A stretch of 64,000 bases of DNA, taken from assembly GCA_038503075.1 (NCBI GenBank), contig JBCAML010000011.1:1612001-1676000 (forward strand), read 5' to 3'. Positions within the stretch are counted from its first letter, which is position 1, and each line of letters opens with the position of its first letter. Positions 1 to 11,925 of this stretch are shown here, piece by piece. Source of the DNA: Gyromitra esculenta. Taxonomy: Eukaryota > Ascomycota > Pezizomycetes > Pezizales > Discinaceae. Below the pieces are notes generated by a model. That model searched no databases and was not told where the DNA came from. It saw only the letters and a program-made list of their open reading frames with translations. Made by a program: the position numbers and the translations under genes.

Positions 1-549
1 GGGTTCGCTAGGAGATCGAATCTCGCGCAGGCACTCAAGAGCACAGACCCACGTTCAGAAATGGAGACCTATTACCCCCTTCCACAAACAGGGGCCGTAT
101 ACTCGCCTAGCGTCGTGGTTTTTCGGGAAGGTTTCTCGAAGGGATACACGATTTGGGCAGATGAAGAGTGGACGACAATTTCTGTCGTTTCCGCACCTGC
201 AGTTAGAAGGCCCAAAGTTAACGAAGCGGGAAACCATTACGCTTTCCTGGAGGAAAAAAACTTTCAACGCGAAAAAATGAAGACGGTATTACGGGTAGCG
301 GCCCTGAATGGCCATATCAACCTCGTTCTAAGTGGGTTTGGGTCTTCAGATGGGGGAAATGGGGGGTCGCATAAAAACCCCCTCGAAGACGTTTGTGCAA
401 TATGGGAAGAACTCCTCTATAAGGATCAGGAATTCGACGGTTGGTTCGCCAATATTGTGTTTGCGTTTGGGGATACGTATACATCGGGAAGTTGGATGAA
501 GGACGATGCTAGTGAGAGCATTGCAATGTTCCAGAAGTTTTTTGGTTAA
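1..549 (+). CDS. Microbial-type PARG-like (ADP-ribose glycohydrolase) protein, 5' partial
   Basis: The frame is open from base 1, so the gene starts left of the window; the ATG at 61 is internal. The first codons read FARRSNLAQAL, followed by YPLPQTGAVYSPSVVVFRE. This matches the middle of the microbial-type PARG catalytic domain (TIGR02452/DUF2263 family), where an RRSNL segment precedes a YSP-V-VFR segment. Further down, VLRVAALNGHINLVLSGFG and FANIVFAFGDTY correspond to the family's conserved C-terminal strands. Family members are expected to remove ADP-ribose from proteins; that role is inferred here. The N-terminal glycine-rich ADP-ribose-binding part lies outside the window. Oddity: where the family usually has a short GxGCGxFxNPP-like turn, this protein has a longer GSSDGGNGGSHKNP stretch without the cysteine. 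Stop TAA at 547-549. Family fairly sure, activity unknown. Confidence 0.75.
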   Translation, partial: GFARRSNLAQALKSTDPRSEMETYYPLPQTGAVYSPSVVVFREGFSKGYTIWADEEWTTISVVSAPAVRRPKVNEAGNHYAFLEEKNFQREKMKTVLRVAALNGHINLVLSGFGSSDGGNGGSHKNPLEDVCAIWEELLYKDQEFDGWFANIVFAFGDTYTSGSWMKDDASESIAMFQKFFG

Positions 550-2203
550 ACAAATTCTATCCACACTCGAATTTTTGATAGTTTTTTCTTCCCACCTATT
601 TTCTTAGCTTGTATCTTTTGGGTTGCAATTGGAGACTACTATTTTTTTTATTCTACTATTTCTTATCTTATCTTATATGAATTATTATCGTGATATCAGC
701 GATCTCTTTGTTTATTTTTATATTTTACAGCTTATGCAAATATTATCAGTAAGGATACAGAAATTCGATATCGACAACATGAGCATATTTAAAAGTAGTG
801 TCCAGTGCTATAGCTAAAAAACCGTTCCGCGAACCATCGTATTAGAGACATGGTACAGGTCATATGAACGAACACAAAAATATATATATGAGTTGACTAT
901 TCTCTGTACAGGCACGTAAAATATGATGGATCCGACGTTGGGGTCAAGAGCTATCGGAGATTTCCGACGATAGCTATGCATATGGCGATCTTTATCCCTG
1001 TTCTCGATTTCACCCAATCGAAAAATACAGGATGAGTTTTTCGGGTCAACCACTATGCAATGTACCATGTCTTATCAGACTCAATCAAAAAAATAAAAAC
1101 TGTTGTCTCATTATTTTGGGTGGTTTTTGATTCAATCAAATCAAAAAAAGAAAGGAAGGAACCACTTACTGGGTTTGGTCCGCGATGCGATGAATGGTAA
1201 CTCACAAATGGTGAAGCCAGCAGGAAAGACATGGGCGCTTCCCATTACCAGTTTAACAATACGGGTTACGATACGGATAGATATTTATCCTGTGGATTTC
1301 CCGTGCATATGATGTGACCCGCGGTAAGGAGTCGATTCGAAGTATGCTCGGGAATCTGGAGTTACCCTCGTGCTGGAGTGTTCTGCAGACAAACCATGTC
1401 CAAGCGCCGCCAAGAAATACAGAATGATGATTTACGAGGGTCTTTAGCTTTTCATATTGTTTATCTAGGCATTTTAGACAACAGAAATTTTCACCCCGAC
1501 TCTAATCACTCATGATCTATGTGTGTATTTATAGGTTACACTGGCTACACCACGATCGAGCCCAGAAAAGCATGATGTTTAAGCCACTTAGTCGGCTAGC
1601 GCATGATGACAGACCCTTTTTATGTGCCCGGTCCCTGGGACCCAGAATTTTCGATGTGTATCAGCAAAGACATAACGCGTGTTTTTACCTTGTTAATTCA
1701 TGATCACGTTTCGCACCCCGCCTTTGGTATGGAATGACGTTGGTAGGAATGCTACTCAGATAGCGTTTGTACCAGCAGTTTGGCACCCAACAAGATAATG
1801 AATTTGAATAGCGCGGGTCTTAGGACCGCTCTAGATCTTGGTGTTGGCTAACATCGCTGGGGGCACTCGGTGAACTCAGAATTATCTCAGTTTTTTTGAG
1901 TAGGTACGCATGCGGTAAATTCCTTCGCCTTGAGTTTTAATTTTTTACGGTCGTCTTGGAGCAGAGTCTTGGAACCTTGTTAGCCACTAGAGTTTCACTC
2001 ACCTGTCGCCAGCTGACAGAAGATTGCTGGTGTGGTTGGGGACGCCTAGTGCCGGAGGGGTGCGATATCCATCTCGATGATTAGTAATACATTTTTTGTG
2101 TAATTTTCCCATTACGGATATGCCAAGGTCTCAAATGTATGTGCCAAGCCCCTCTCGGAGCTTACTAACACACATGAATATTGCCGTTTTGTGACATATA
2201 ATA

Positions 2204-2226
2204 GCCCAAATAGGCACTATTTGGGC
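2204..2226. repeat. Perfect 10-bp hairpin with 3-nt loop
   Basis: The arm GCCCAAATAG is followed by GCA and then the exact reverse complement CTATTTGGGC. It stands alone in the gene desert, with no gene upstream for it to terminate. It may be a remnant of a palindromic repeat or chance. Confidence 0.5.
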
Positions 2227-5200
2227 GTGATATCGCAACAAAAAATCACATTTTCAAATCTTAATAGCTCCGCCAAAAAGAAATGGCTCTATCACGTTGT
2301 AGAGCGGATGAAATAGAGTTGTTTAGCAGAGAGAAAGTAATATTGGGGCGTGGTGGTAGTCGAGGTAGGTATTAGCCTTGGAACCTTGGACAAAAATCCC
2401 CTAGGCGTCCCCAGTCATAAGCAGTCTGCGCCAGATCCGAGAGGCTCTAGTCCAAATCAAAGAACACTAGGAACTTCTCATGGCGACATATACGTCACTG
2501 TCTCTCTTGACTATAGGCTCACCTATAATATTGACAGGATCTATTATTACGATGCCGAAAAAGGCGTCAAAAGCAAATATGGACACTTACATACTTGGAT
2601 CAGGGGTATAAAGGCAAGTCTCGCAATTATTACGGCACGAAGTTTGACCTGTGCTGAGCCAGCGCATCCAGTAAAAGCCTTTCAGCCTCTTTCTAAGCTT
2701 ATCTAGGACCCCCAACCTCGTCTGGCATACGATATCCCCTTAGTGCTAACTATCCTCGAACTTAAAAATCTCTGGAGTTAACTTTATGTGCACGTGCTAA
2801 AGTGAATAGAATTACTTGTAGTATGCGCGCGCTAGTTTCAGCTCACAGAGTCGTACTACGGGTGTAGGGGTAAGCGATGCAGAGTGGTGGTGCTGTAGGT
2901 ACGCGAGCACCAGCATTCACTTATAATTACAAAATGTGCCCAAAATCACCATCATAATGAAGTTAGTAAAAAGAAGGAAACCATACAAAGATAGAAGATA
3001 CAAGAATGATCAGAAATCGCTGTAATAACTGGTATGAGGAAGAGTTCAATTTAGACCTAGGGCGCCACAACTTTGAATCACTTATCCCTACACACGTATA
3101 CGTAGTACAAAACGTCCGTTACTACTTCCTCGGGGTATGCTGTTTTGATGCTATGGCGTACGTTTGTGTATAGTTGCGCTCTAGTAGCCTGCAGGTTTTG
3201 CTACAATGGGTGAGGTATCTTTGAGATGAGGGACACATATGCATACACCTTCGTAAGCCATGCTGTACCAAATATCCACTGGCGGAAAAGGGTTGAAACT
3301 TAGCGTTTTCTATACTGTACTTGTACAACCGGACGCTCTTGTAATGTAGGGCTGTCTCAAATAAGCGATAGACAACTCCGATTCGATGGTATTTGTGAGA
3401 CTTGTTAAGTTTCTTGGTAGGCTACTCTTGACTCAACAAAATGTTCAAGCTTAGTTTAAGTCAAGAGCGCCCCTGGATTTCCTATTGAGTTGCGGCCTAG
3501 GAAACGTTCTAGAATCTGCGCTGAAAAATTAAGAAGAGAAAAGTATGCAATGAGACTTCTAGCCATATCTCACTAGGGGATGGTTTAGCTTATATCCTGG
3601 GGAAAAAACAGTAGGAGAAAGCTGAAAAACTTTATTTCGGTAAAGTAAGATGCTTCCTGATAATGCAACGTAAAGGGGCATGCCTCTAACTAATGAAAAG
3701 CGGTAAATCCTTGGAGCTATCCATGACCCTCGTGATCATCATTCCCTTAGATGTTCTTGCCCCTAGCACTAGCGCTGTCTTTGTGGTCCTTGTCTAGAGT
3801 CGTTCGTGTTCATGACCTCCTCGTTATTCCACCCCTTCCTGTCGATGTCTCCCTGAGAAACCATAGGTGGGTGGTTGTGCACGTGGTGGAAAATCTCCTC
3901 ACATAAGCCATTCGGGGAGTGAGTTTGATTCAAAGAGTCTTATACAAGCATTTGCTAACCCGGGTCTTGGAAATTCAACGGAAGTTTCTTTATCTCCCCC
4001 CTCCTAATAATGGAGTGTATCGTTGGACTCGCTAACTAACTGCGATCAGGCTTGTTTCTATCAGCCTCGAGAGTAAGGGGCAGTTGGGTGATCGGTTGAG
4101 CAGCCGGGAATCGATCTTTCATTCTATTCCAACTTGTAGGATTCCGGCCTAAGCTGCCTCTAACTTGGATGTATTGGAATCCTCATCACAAGGCCTGAGA
4201 TAGCTGGATCAATAGATCCAAATGCTCTTGATGGTCGGGAGGGTGCAATGCTTGGCTGCAACGGAGCATCTAGTGCAGCAAAATTCTTCTAACTTTCTGG
4301 TCTAGAGGTAGCCTCTCGTTGACGAAAATGGAATGGATGGAGCCTAAGTTTGCCCCTTTACATATGTTTTCTAGCAAAACTGGAAAAGCCTGGATTACTC
4401 TCCGAGAAGTTCGGTCTATAGTTGACAAAAGTGCATCTGAATAGGCGATAGTTGTCCCATATTCCCCCCCAAAAAGGTACTTGAAGAAGACGGTACTTAC
4501 TGCGAAAGGCTGTAAAAAGAGAGAGCAAATCAGGCTTCATCCGTTTGTGCTCTTAAAATCGTAAGTCAATCCAAATATTAGCCGTATATATACGTATAAA
4601 ATTTTCGATTCCTTCACTCACTCAAACTTTAGATACTAATTCATCGATTATGGTACGAATGACCATCATCCATATGTACTCTGGTGGTGAGATCTCGTTT
4701 CCCATCAACAAATCTGTGGTATTGGCTGCTACGATAGGTTCTGAAGGCATGTCGATATAGACCCCTGCTTTGAGTCGTAGTCAGCAATTTATCTAAGGCA
4801 AAAATCTATGATATACTAGGCTGGTTGAGTGGCTTCCTCAAGGGTCCAAACAAAGCTGGGATGCGAAGGCTTGGTTCTTATGTTCGGAGCCAAAAGTCCT
4901 CTACTCCCCACGCAAAAATTTATAGGTCATGAATCCTTTGGTTTTAGTTGGCTTAAGGGTTAGTATATGTATAGTATGGTGATCGGCTAAATATTACCAT
5001 AACGTATGTTTCCCGGACGCGTACGAAGATTGGCTGACAGAGCTTTCTAGCTCTAGCGAAGCTCATTATTATTCATTCGCCGATCTACCTCTAGTCTATC
5101 GGAAATACGAAAAAGGGGGACCTGTGTAAATCTCGCTTTTATATTCTCTTGCGTGCAGCAGGCCAGTAGGCACTCGGATTTATTGGCGAGGATAAAAAGC

Positions 5201-5670
5201 CTATAATGGATATGCCTGAGGCTTTGAATGACACACACGATGAAGCGCAATAAACTAGGTGGCGTTAGTCTTCGGGGGTCGAGGCGGGCTACTTCCTCAT
5301 CAAAACCTCTTACAAAAAATAGAGGGATATGGTCCATAGTACGGGAAATTTTGCTTTATGAAGTCGGGAGTAAGTTTCTAGAGGCAATCTTTCACTAAGC
5401 TTAGGTCCTTCATTTTGTGTACTCCTATTTGAGGGATTGTATCATTAATATATATCTAGTAGATCTCAGTCGTATAACTCGGTTTTGGTTGTTGCTACAA
5501 ACATATTATCCTTAGGGGGGATCTTGTATAATTTCTCCACGTGCATATTGCTAACAATTTTTTTGGCAAAATATGTTTCAGCCTATAGGGATTATCGCCC
5601 ACTAGCAGCAACCCAGGTAAAATTTTATGCCAATTACGACCTAACTTTCTTCCACTCAAGTGATCACATA

Positions 5671-6120
5671 CAGTGTGGTCCACGAGGCGCCTCGAGACGA
5701 GCGGATGGGTATGCCTCGAGGCCGCTCGTACATTTGAGGACCTACCTCGAGCAGCTCGAGCACATGGGGGGGCTGCCTCGAGTCGGCTCGAGGTGGCTCG
5801 ATAAACTTGAGATATATACTAAAAAAGTTTATATTAAAAAATAAAGAAAAGAGCCACTAGCTAGGATATTATAAAGTCACGCTGTTTCGCTAGAAACATC
5901 CCCCAAACTATAGCTATTTTCTTTCCACCAATCATGCCTAGTAACGGTCCTGGAGCATACAGGCTCGTCTAAACAACAATCAACTTATGATTTAACTTGA
6001 ATGCTCGAGCGGCTCGAGGCGAGCAGCCACACATGCCTCGAGGCACCTCGTGCTCGTGAGCTCCCAACCTCGTACTGGCTCGAGTCGAGGCCTCGAGCGG
6101 CCATGCCTCGTGGACCACTG
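5671..6120. mobile_element. Non-autonomous hAT-type MITE (450 bp)
   Basis: The left end begins CAGTGTGGTCCACGAGGC and the right end finishes GCCTCGTGGACCACTG, an imperfect terminal inverted repeat with a 2-base TG insertion on the left. The element is flanked by an exact 8-bp target-site duplication, ATCACATA, at 5663-5670 and 6121-6128. An 8-bp duplication and CAGTG ends are hallmarks of the hAT superfamily. Two subterminal arms (about 5671-5810 and 6001-6120) are packed with at least eleven CTCGAG palindromes in CCTCGAG/GCTCGAG contexts, like the subterminal transposase-binding repeats of hAT elements. The middle (about 5811-6000) is AT-rich with no coding capacity. It must have been moved by a transposase encoded elsewhere. 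The perfect duplication suggests a fairly recent insertion. Confidence 0.88.
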
Positions 6121-6129
6121 ATCACATAG

Positions 6130-6402
6130 GAACCGTTCATTGAATATGCACGTGAGTTAGTCTATCAACAAGGGGAGTTCTACGAGTTTAGCTTACCAAA
6201 ATTTAACGCTGAGTATAAACGAGCAAACATACGGGAATTGGTTTGGGATGGGTTGCTCCTTTGGGTAAAAAATCGATATATTTCTACAGCACATCCTAAA
6301 GTGGATAGCCGCCAGACTCTTCACCACTCAACGCGAATGCTAAAGAAAAGTTACCGTCTTTTTGGAGAATTCGGCCTAGTTAGTAGGTGTAAAGAGTGCT
6401 AG
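6130..6402 (+). pseudogene. Startless 90-codon open frame beside the hAT MITE, possible gene remnant
   Basis: Directly right of the MITE a frame runs from 6130 to a TAG at 6400-6402 with no initiating ATG. It begins EPFIEYARELVYQQGEFYEF and ends FGLVSRCKEC, and its composition is protein-like, with regular aromatic and charged residues. An open frame left of the MITE (up to 5670, ending in FHSSDHI) might be the other half. Removing the element and one duplication copy does not restore one frame, because a stop follows. If both are one gene, it had already decayed or has since shifted. The family is not recognised. Confidence 0.25.
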
Positions 6403-6946
6403 ATGTTTTGGCTTGCCGACCACTCCTGGCTCTCTTCGAGAAGGCGTTTTGAGGAGCGGAGCTCGTGTTCTTAGGGATTTGAACGAGTTCCTATGGCATT
6501 TTAAGGACCGGACTGACTATGAGTTTTAGCTTGTCCAGAGGTAGGTTTGAGGCAGGACCGTGGGTCTGGCATTGGGGGATTCCCATCATTTGTTGAACCA
6601 AGGGGTAAGAATCTTGACATCGGGGTAATAAATTAGTTGGTAGGCTTCGGTTGTGAGGAAGAGCACATACACAGTACTGCTGTGTGGTGTAGTTTCTTAA
6701 AAAAAATAAGTACGCCTGTGGTGGAGAATACTGCGGGGTTTTCTGGTAAGAGATGAGTAGCTATTTTACCTACTCGAATAGGTGGGGGTAAAATGGTGAT
6801 TCTCTGATTTGAAATTGAGTAGTCTATGTCGTAGCGTTTCTAATACTCTAGTGACATAATGCGTTGCCCCTTAGCATCCGCTGTAGGTCATTAGTGCGGG
6901 TAGCTACACGTATCCATGAGTTAGGACACCTATATGGTAAGTTTAT

Positions 6947-6958
6947 AGGGTTAGGGTT
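6947..6958 (+). promoter_or_regulatory. Telobox-like motif AGGGTTAGGGTT
   Basis: Two TTAGGG-type units form an exact 12-mer that recurs at 30577-30588 and, in reverse orientation, at 52149-52160. An 11-base version lies at 26472-26482. It could be an interstitial telomeric fragment or a binding site for a Myb/telobox protein of the Tbf1/Taz1 type. Function is inferred only. Confidence 0.35.
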
Positions 6959-9900
6959 TTAAGCTGTATGGCAAAAACTGTGTGAATGGAATTTCTAGAT
7001 ATAGTTTCGCTCATCTTAGGAATCCGGGCAAATTCAAATGCGATTAGCAGAGTATAGCCCTCTACAAGACAAGCAAGCCTCCAAGTAGTATTTTATTTAC
7101 TGATGCAGATTTCTAGTTCAACTTTGCGAAACAAAACTATATACAGGCCTAGGACTATGCTCAATAATCTGTGTTATACTAGTACATAACTTGCTGTATC
7201 GCTCTTTGAGTGTACGTGGTTACGTGTGGGTTTGCTGTGAACTGGCATTAGCTTACAAAACTACCTCGTAATGAGTTACGTTCACACAAATCTTTAAAGC
7301 TGAATGTTACTTTGTAGAGTTTACATTATTTAGCTATATTTTTACTGTAGACATAGGTGATAAACGACGAAACACTTTGTAAGCCCACTGCAAGCGCTCT
7401 TAAGTACGGATACTGGATCGCGAGATACCTTGTGCGAGATTATGCCGAAAAAATTCTTGGAGGAACTAAACAATTTGCAGAAGAAAAGATCGCTAGTGAA
7501 TTCAGAAGCAGGTACTTGTCGGTGCGGCGAAATTACGTTTATTTTAGACGAAAGATACGTATTTCCAATTTTTCTCAAATGGTGTGTTATCGAATATCTA
7601 ACATGTTCAGTCGCCCTTAACTGAAGTATTCTAGCTATATGAAGTCGAGGATTGTGCTCATAGGCCAATCCGTCGCGGGTCATGACCGCAACTGCAAGTG
7701 TTAGCACTAACCAAAACAACAAAGATCTAGCACCAATTGCAAGCCACAAGTACTTCCCAACAATCCAATTTAGCAGAGAAATTATCCATCCGATATCATA
7801 TTTACCATCATTTTTTAAATCCTCAGCGCGTTCTGTCAACATTTGCTAGCTCATCCGGATACTTGCGTCTAGCCGGGGTGCTACGACGTCACTAAGGAGC
7901 ATTGGGTTGGCACCGTAATCTTAGGAATTTCTTTTTATGTTTTCTGAGGTCTTTTGAGATTTCCAGGGTCTCGATATGCATGTCTGACATTTGATCTTGG
8001 TGGCTGAAACTCTATACGGTCTATCAACGGCTTGTACCGAGAAGGTTGAACACAACTGGAGTAGATGATCCTCACCCAGGAATTCGATTGCTGCTGCAGT
8101 CCCAGATGATTTGCCTGTTTTGGAACCACCGAATAAAGCTGTAGATCAGATCTAGAAGCGATCATCTCAGACATGAAGACCTAGCCCCTCCTTATGAGTA
8201 CTGATGATCCCACCAACCCCTCTATGGCGTAATTCATATCGAGTGGTGTAAACCTATTCGTTAATGATTTGTTGTAGCTTTGAATTGTTTTCCGCATTAG
8301 TCGAAATGGCATTATATGGCGGAGAAGCTATTGTAAACCTACGGCGCGGAGTGATAGCTCCTCACCTATCAAGGTCCCCTAGGGGTACTTCTGCTCTACC
8401 ATAGTCTAATAATAGCCTGGCGGTCGGCAGATGAGCATTAATTAAGTGACGATTTTCATATCAAGGAATTTTTTTCCTCATCGAAGACCGGCCAGGAGTA
8501 GATTGTGATGCATCTGCGGGTCGTTCGCAGAAGAATGTTACCCATATGTGGTGATATGGCGCGTGCATACTTAAACATAGACCACGGTTTTTGGGTCGAA
8601 ATACCGACACCCACAACTAACTAAATTCCTCAAGAAAGCTTGTGAAGTCTAGAACTATATTAGTGAAGCTCTGGAAGTTTTTACAGGACATGATAACAAG
8701 TGGTTGTGGTGAAATAGAACCTCGTTTTTGACTGTAAAAGTGTAGTTTGGAGCGTTCCAAGAGATACTGCGCATATTATCAGATATATGCAGAGAAATTT
8801 TAAATCAATATACTTTTGAAGCTTAATTTTAGCATAAATGCTAGTATAGAGATCGTATTTGACGGCATCTTTCGTTAGGAGCATTGGTGGTTGAAATATC
8901 CAGGTTGAGAAATTTTCCACAAAATTTAGCCAAGTTTTGTAAGACAGAGGCGTTCCATGTACCAATTTGATTAGTCCAGGTGTAAGCATGCACACGCCAT
9001 ATAAGATAGCTGAGGCGAGACATTGGCGCCAGGTTTTTATAACTTCATCTAATTATTTCATCTCCTAGTTATGGTAGCATTATTTGCTAATAATATATGC
9101 GACACAGAGGAATCGGCGACACCAGCGGTGAACTGCAAGACCTGACAGCTCATCTTGTTGTCGGGCTAGGGAATCCGGTTTGAGATGAACCTTTACTATT
9201 CCAAATTTGCACTTCCGCACTCCCGGTGAGAGTTATATATGTGCTGGTAGGAATAGTGTTCTATATATCCACAAGCTGTACCGCTAATTGGGATCTATGA
9301 TTTAGGCGATGAATGATGTGAGCTTGATTACATGTATCTACGGTGGGTTTCGTTTTTTGTATTGAAATGGACCTCAAAAATTACGTGTAAGTTAGGACTT
9401 TTTTGAAAAATCGGACTTGACTGATAAAAAGCATTGGTTACATGTAAGTTCAAGAATAAGTTTCGATTTCCAAATATATTCGCCTTTAGCTATATTGTAT
9501 TGTTATATGTATAATCGTGATCGCGCTTCAAACCCTTCCTCTATAAATGAAATTATCGATCAATCAGATATTTTCCGGATATTTTTATTTTTATTTTTAG
9601 CGTTAGTGAGATAAGCGTGCTGTAGGAGTGATTGACCATTATTGAAGTGAATTCAAATCTAGTAGCAGATACTGCAGGATATTGATGTCGAAAATAGAAG
9701 TTAAAATAAGGCCTTTGGCCATGGGTTTGAATCTTATCAAGGTATTGGTGTTGATTGTGGAACTGTGCCATGTGTATTCGCAACGCAGACGAACCATTTA
9801 CCGATATCGACAAATAGTACAGCTTTTGATATGACTTCTTCCAGGAACAAAGCATGTACCAAATCCTAATTTTTGAACTTTTGGAAACGCGAAAAATTAG

Positions 9901-11925
9901 GAAAAAAACGTTTTGTGAGCTCGAGGCTGTTGATTTAATTGGGCAAACAGGAAGAAACATTAGAAAATATTCTCTTCCATCGGTTCACCTCTTAAGCTTT
10001 AGCTGCTGCGCACCGCACCAAGCTGCTGGTATGTGAGACTACTCCCCTCACTCATAAACAACCCCAGCCAAAGCCCCTACCAAAACATCCCAACATTAAT
10101 AAAGGTGCTTACATGTATTAGTATGGGGAAAATAAAAAGCTCTAAAAAATGCTAAGCGTTTGCCGATTTCTATTTAATATTTTTATTTCTTTTCAATTTT
10201 TGAATTTTGAAATAATGCACTTCTCATATCGGCTGTACTAGATATAAAGTTATGCTATTTATAAACATTTGGAAATGGAGCATCCTACTTTGCGAATAGT
10301 TTGTTCGCCATGCAAATCCCTTGGCATATATGGGATGCATTGGAACCTCTATATATAGCTATATGACTGAAGTTTTCTACAATTTTCGGCTATTATCGGA
10401 GCCAATTTTTAATACGATTTCCATCGAAGTGATACTGGATATTTCGCGTGAATTCGGGGTAAGCTAAATGCTACCATAGGTTGATGATTCCTATTTGGTA
10501 GACAAATAGATGTCGGGGCTTTCTGAATCAGGATTTATAAGATAACGACTACTGCTGGTGGGATACAGTTACCAACTACGGCAGAGAAATGTATCGCTAA
10601 TATTCTGTAGCCGATATTTACCTATCTGGGTGCAGGTACATATGTGGGATACCCCGAAAGCCATATGACGCGTTGTCTTAAAGGTCGACTAATCATTTTG
10701 GAATGTGGAACGCCTTTGTCTTGCCAAGCGCCATATACACATAACTACATGTAGTTACCTCTCTATGTATAGAAGTCCGTCACAGATGCTATGGTAGGAG
10801 GTGAAGTTTTGGATAAAGTCGTCCGAATAACAGTTTAAGATCCGTGGTTGAAGTTTAAGTATGGTAAACGTGTTGTGCATAACGCAAAATCAAGAAAGAA
10901 AGTGAGAATACGGGAACATTTGTTGTACGAATGAATAGGGACTTGACTGCTTGAGCTCGCTAGGAGATTTTTCAGGCTCTCTATATACATGAATTCTGAG
11001 AAAACCTCTCCTAACTAGCCCGTTTCCATCAATTCTTCCACACTATTAGCACTTTCTACTCCACGAGCCGAAGTGCTCCACAAGCTGCTAGGAAGACTTA
11101 CTCTAACAACATCAATTATAGTCTATATTAGCTGAAAACGAATTACTAAATACATGTTGGGTTGTTGAAATACTACGTGCAAGAGGGATCGGCTGCCTAA
11201 TTCTCTACAGGCTGGCAACGCGCGCTCGTTTATATACTTGATAATACCTCTTTAGAACCTTCGAGTGCCCGTATACTCGGGTTTGTGTTCAAGATGCCCA
11301 AGGACCTTCATATTAGGAAGCTTCTCCAATATGAGTGACCTCGAGCGGCCGAGTGACTTTTTGTGACTAGCCAAGGTACAGAGTATTTCTGTGAACTGGC
11401 TTTCATGAATTCGTAGCTAACTTTGTATAATCAAAATGTACTTGGAATTTATCGTTTGTACTTGTCTGAACAAAGTGCAACCATTAAAGGACACTAGGTA
11501 AGTACCAATGGTGTATATATCTAGATTGATAAATATAAGTATATATTTAATCATGGCCTTATAGCTTGGCGCAAATTAGATCACTAGAAGTTCTTGGATG
11601 TAAGCTAGCTCGGCTGGTTTCTGATGTGGGAAACTAGCTAGCCTGAAATGGGGAGTCGCAATCAAGCAAGAATTAGTATCATGTTACTGGATATGAGTTT
11701 AATTGTCATTTGGCAGATTTTTTTCCCCAATGATTTGAATTATTCAAATTCGCAATCACTAACAAACATCATAACGTTAGCCAACACGATTTATTTAGTG
11801 GCAACCATATAATCTAAAGCCATTTGTATACAGCTATAGACTAATATTGATTAACAAGCCGAGCAATTAAAGGACTTCTGGCGAGCTTCCAGGCTAAATA
11901 CTGTAGTTACCAGATCCGAGACCTA

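Larger units (their letters stand above)
550..11925. other. Gene desert, about 11.4 kb
   Basis: No supportable gene was found. Open frames longer than 60 codons occur on both strands but overlap each other and lack recognisable motifs. The stretch contains the hAT-type MITE at 5671-6120, a hairpin at 2204-2226, a 12-bp telobox-like motif at 6947-6958, an open 90-codon frame without a start at 6130-6402, and an orphan 166-codon frame on the minus strand (7342-7842). The sequence is moderately AT-rich with many TA dinucleotides, which suggests decayed repeats. No reverse transcriptase or transposase motif could be recognised. Confidence 0.6.

Noticed and set aside
9553..9960. 135-codon minus-strand frame
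   Set aside because: Low-complexity, Ser/Ile/Lys-rich translation of AT-rich DNA with overlapping frames on the other strand.
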